A stretch of DNA of 64,000 nucleotides, from contig QAYY01000014.1 of assembly GCA_003054665.1 (NCBI GenBank), positions 1 through 64,000 of the forward strand, read 5' to 3'. Below are positions 62,844 through 64,000 of this stretch, piece by piece. A program made the translations under genes and the position numbers. Position 1 is the first letter of the stretch. Every line of letters starts with the position of its first letter. Origin of the DNA: Opitutaceae bacterium EW11 (GTDB lineage: Bacteria > Verrucomicrobiota > Verrucomicrobiia > Opitutales > Opitutaceae). The notes below the pieces were generated by a model, which saw nothing but the letters and a program-made list of their open reading frames with translations, was not told the origin of the DNA and did no database searches.

Positions 62844-63317
62844 GTGAGAACACTCGATCTGCTGTTCAAAAGAGCACGCGGGCAAGCAGCTCGAGAAGAC
62901 TACGTTGATTGGGCAACCGAGCTACTCGGCTCTGGCCGCGACGCACGAGCATTGATGAAGATCGCGGCGGATCCCGACATCGATGCTACTGAGCGTGACC
63001 GAGCTCTCGCCGAAGTGTTACCGGAACTTGGCTTCAGAATGCCGACTGACTCTCAGGATCTCATCGCGCTGCTTGAGGAGGAGTTGATCAAGGAATACTC
63101 AGATGGACTGATCTCTGGCATGGCCCTGATCCAGCGATGCTACGAGTTCTGGCGCCTGTCCGAGTATTCGCCGCGATTCCGACTTTGGCACGACCTCGGC
63201 GAGGACATTAGGCTGTCGGAAGAGGGCTACGGGCCGATTTTCTACGACCTGAGAATGGACGATCTGGAAGGCGGTATCCTGACTGTGCTACGAAAGGAGC
63301 ACCGCGTTCCAACATAA
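62844..63317 (+). CDS. hypothetical acidic helical protein (157 aa)
   Basis: The GTG-started protein of 157 residues is acidic and helical: RTLDLLFKRARGQAAREDYV, DWATELLGSGRDARALMKIA, DLIALLEEELIKEYSDGLIS, then YEFWRLSEYSPRFRLWHDLG and a C-terminal ILTVLRKEHRVPT. The size, charge and ALIQRCYEFWRLS segment are reminiscent of small immunity-type proteins, but I cannot name a family. It follows the HEAT-repeat gene by 52 bp and is the last gene inside the island. Confidence 0.55.
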   Translation: MRTLDLLFKRARGQAAREDYVDWATELLGSGRDARALMKIAADPDIDATERDRALAEVLPELGFRMPTDSQDLIALLEEELIKEYSDGLISGMALIQRCYEFWRLSEYSPRFRLWHDLGEDIRLSEEGYGPIFYDLRMDDLEGGILTVLRKEHRVPT

Positions 63318-63358
63318 CTGCCCAGTTCGTAGGCCGAAATCCATTTTCCTTCTTTCGA

Positions 63359-63378
63359 AACCACCAAAAACCACCAAA
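63359..63378 (+). promoter_or_regulatory. tandem candidate integrase arm-type sites (right)
   Basis: AACCACCAAA is repeated twice head to tail, 56 bp inside attR. The single copy near the left end (56377-56386) has the same orientation. Arm-site role is inferred from position and repetition. Confidence 0.45.
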
Positions 63379-63433
63379 TCGACGTCGCTCAGTTCCCTAC
63401 GAGGGAAGCAGACCTTGAAAAACGCCGAGCGGC

Positions 63434-63461
63434 GCGGGTTCGAGTCCCGTACATCCCGCCA
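63434..63461 (+). other. attR candidate: tRNA 3'-end block
   Basis: T-arm plus acceptor strand ACATCCC, G and CCA, 27/28 identical to the left block. Upstream, CGCCG-AG-CGGCG resembles the long variable arm of a type II (Ser/Leu) tRNA and CTTGAAA an anticodon loop of a Ser tRNA, but the anticodon stem does not pair, so no intact tRNA is present. Confidence 0.75.
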
Positions 63462-63465
63462 ATTT

Positions 63466-63501
63466 GAAAACCTGTTAACCCTTAAATGGTAGCGGGTTTT
63501 C
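63466..63501 (+). terminator. hairpin downstream of attR
   Basis: GAAAACC (63466-63472) and GGTTTTC (63495-63501) pair, extended by one mismatch then a G-C pair. It sits 4 bp after the tRNA CCA, as a native tRNA terminator would. Confidence 0.55.
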
Positions 63502-63631
63502 TGCTTCAAAAATCTGCGTAACTGGGCAACAAGCCCACCCCTGCGCATGGCTGTTCACCGACGTTCATGAGGCAAAGAAACGCACGGCCGGACACGATAT
63601 CACGACGATGATGGGTCAGGCGTCTGCCAGC
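63502..63631. other. short region right of the island
   Basis: No gene is seen between the attR hairpin and the stop of the partial minus-strand gene. A plus-strand frame from 63608 overlaps that gene in antisense and is ignored. Confidence 0.3.
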
Positions 63632-64000
63632 TTAAATTCGGGCGTCGAGGACGATCGACCGCACCACGGCCGGTGTCTCGGTTCCGTCATGTCGGCGCAC
63701 CAACTCAGCCAGTTCGTCGCGCGCAGCCACGACCGTTTTCGCCTTCATGCGCACCTTTCGCGTGTCGTTCGGATCGTTCCATTTTTTGCAGTCTGTCCAC
63801 ACGACCAAGTAGATCCCGTGCGTTTTCCCTGAACGTAGGAGGTAGTCGTCGACCAGTTGGTCTTGGTGCGCGGTCCGCACCTTCGGGTGCCAGCAACCCT
63901 TCACTTCGACGGAGATTTCCAAAGGCCGCACGTTCACAACATCGACGGCAACCGCCCGCACCTCGAAGTCGGTCCGCTTGTCCCACTGCACTTGCACTTC
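63632..64000 (-). CDS. C-terminal part of a PD-(D/E)XK nuclease-like protein (partial)
   Basis: At least 122 C-terminal residues are in the window, and the frame runs off the right edge, so the start lies outside. A GTG at 63997 is only an internal codon. The visible part has RPLEISVEVKGCWHPKVRTA (E-x-K core strand), HQDQLVDDYLLRSGKTHGIY and LVVWTDCKKWNDPNDTRKVR. An EVKGCW...QLVxxYLxxxxxxHGIYLVxW pattern is a restriction-endonuclease-like domain often found at the C-terminus of large island-encoded NTPase/HEAT proteins. It lies just outside attR, so it may belong to a neighbouring island. Role in defence is inferred. Confidence 0.55.
   Translation of the reverse strand, partial: EVQVQWDKRTDFEVRAVAVDVVNVRPLEISVEVKGCWHPKVRTAHQDQLVDDYLLRSGKTHGIYLVVWTDCKKWNDPNDTRKVRMKAKTVVAARDELAELVRRHDGTETPAVVRSIVLDARI

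Noticed and set aside
63380-63461. Intact tRNA-Ser at the right island end
   Set aside because: T-arm, acceptor strand and a variable-arm-like stem are present, but the anticodon stem does not pair and no 5' half is found.
1-64000. CRISPR arrays or rRNA genes
   Set aside because: No regularly spaced identical repeats and no rRNA-like stretches were seen anywhere in the window.

Overview
The window looks like chromosomal DNA of a high-GC member of the Verrucomicrobiota, most likely Opitutaceae. This is inferred from two very large TonB-dependent receptors with the clade-typical LSPF(V/E)V segment after the signal peptide, Gfo/Idh/MocA plus DUF1080 sugar genes, a propeller-type histidine kinase, an orphan ADOP/MacB permease and tRNA-integrating islands. 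There are no rRNA genes, no CRISPR array and no intact tRNA. Many long antisense open frames are by-products of high GC and are left out.

Layout. 0-0.5 kb: possible gene debris. 0.5-11.2 kb: a secreted beta-propeller protein, a TonB-dependent receptor, a second secreted propeller protein, a DUF6144-like protein, an Rnk/GreA-type regulator, an aldo/keto reductase homologue that has lost most of its catalytic tetrad, a zinc-ribbon membrane protein and a VOC protein. 11.6-14.8 kb: a secreted GH2 beta-galactosidase fused to a C-terminal GH12-like endoglucanase/xyloglucanase domain, which I rate the most striking protein here. 14.9-23.0 kb (minus): a CzcCBA-type metal efflux set with an unusually short adaptor, a small secreted Cys protein and an ADOP permease. 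23.1-35.1 kb: sugar and polyol metabolism (two Gfo/Idh/MocA proteins, a DUF1080 hydrolase, a 1346-residue TonB receptor) around a propeller sensor kinase and NarL-type response regulator pair. 35.4-40.5 kb (minus): a tightly coupled GT2, asparagine-synthase and TMTC-like TPR glycosyltransferase operon. 40.7-43.6 kb: a GH115 alpha-glucuronidase. Together with GH2-GH12 this suggests hemicellulose use.

43.6-56.2 kb is plastic DNA. Two diverged copies of a roughly 0.9-1.0 kb one-gene unit, each encoding a tandem-domain phage-type protein followed by the same hairpin, flank a LytTR two-component system, a divergent MacA-MacB-NodT efflux operon, an IS66 TnpB relic and a DUF535 (VirK/YbjX) gene. 56.2-63.5 kb is an integrative island bounded by 28-nt near-identical tRNA 3'-end blocks. 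It holds a frameshifted tyrosine integrase, a small excisionase-like HTH protein, a Lit-like HEXXH metalloprotease and a cluster of uncharacterised genes (AbiGi/DUF2971-like, DUF6896-HEAT, a 157-residue protein). Tandem AACCACCAAA repeats near both ends are candidate integrase arm sites. Just outside the right end, the 3' part of a gene with a PD-(D/E)XK-like domain runs off the window. The island cargo is the best place to look for an undescribed defence or conflict system. Its function is inferred from context only.
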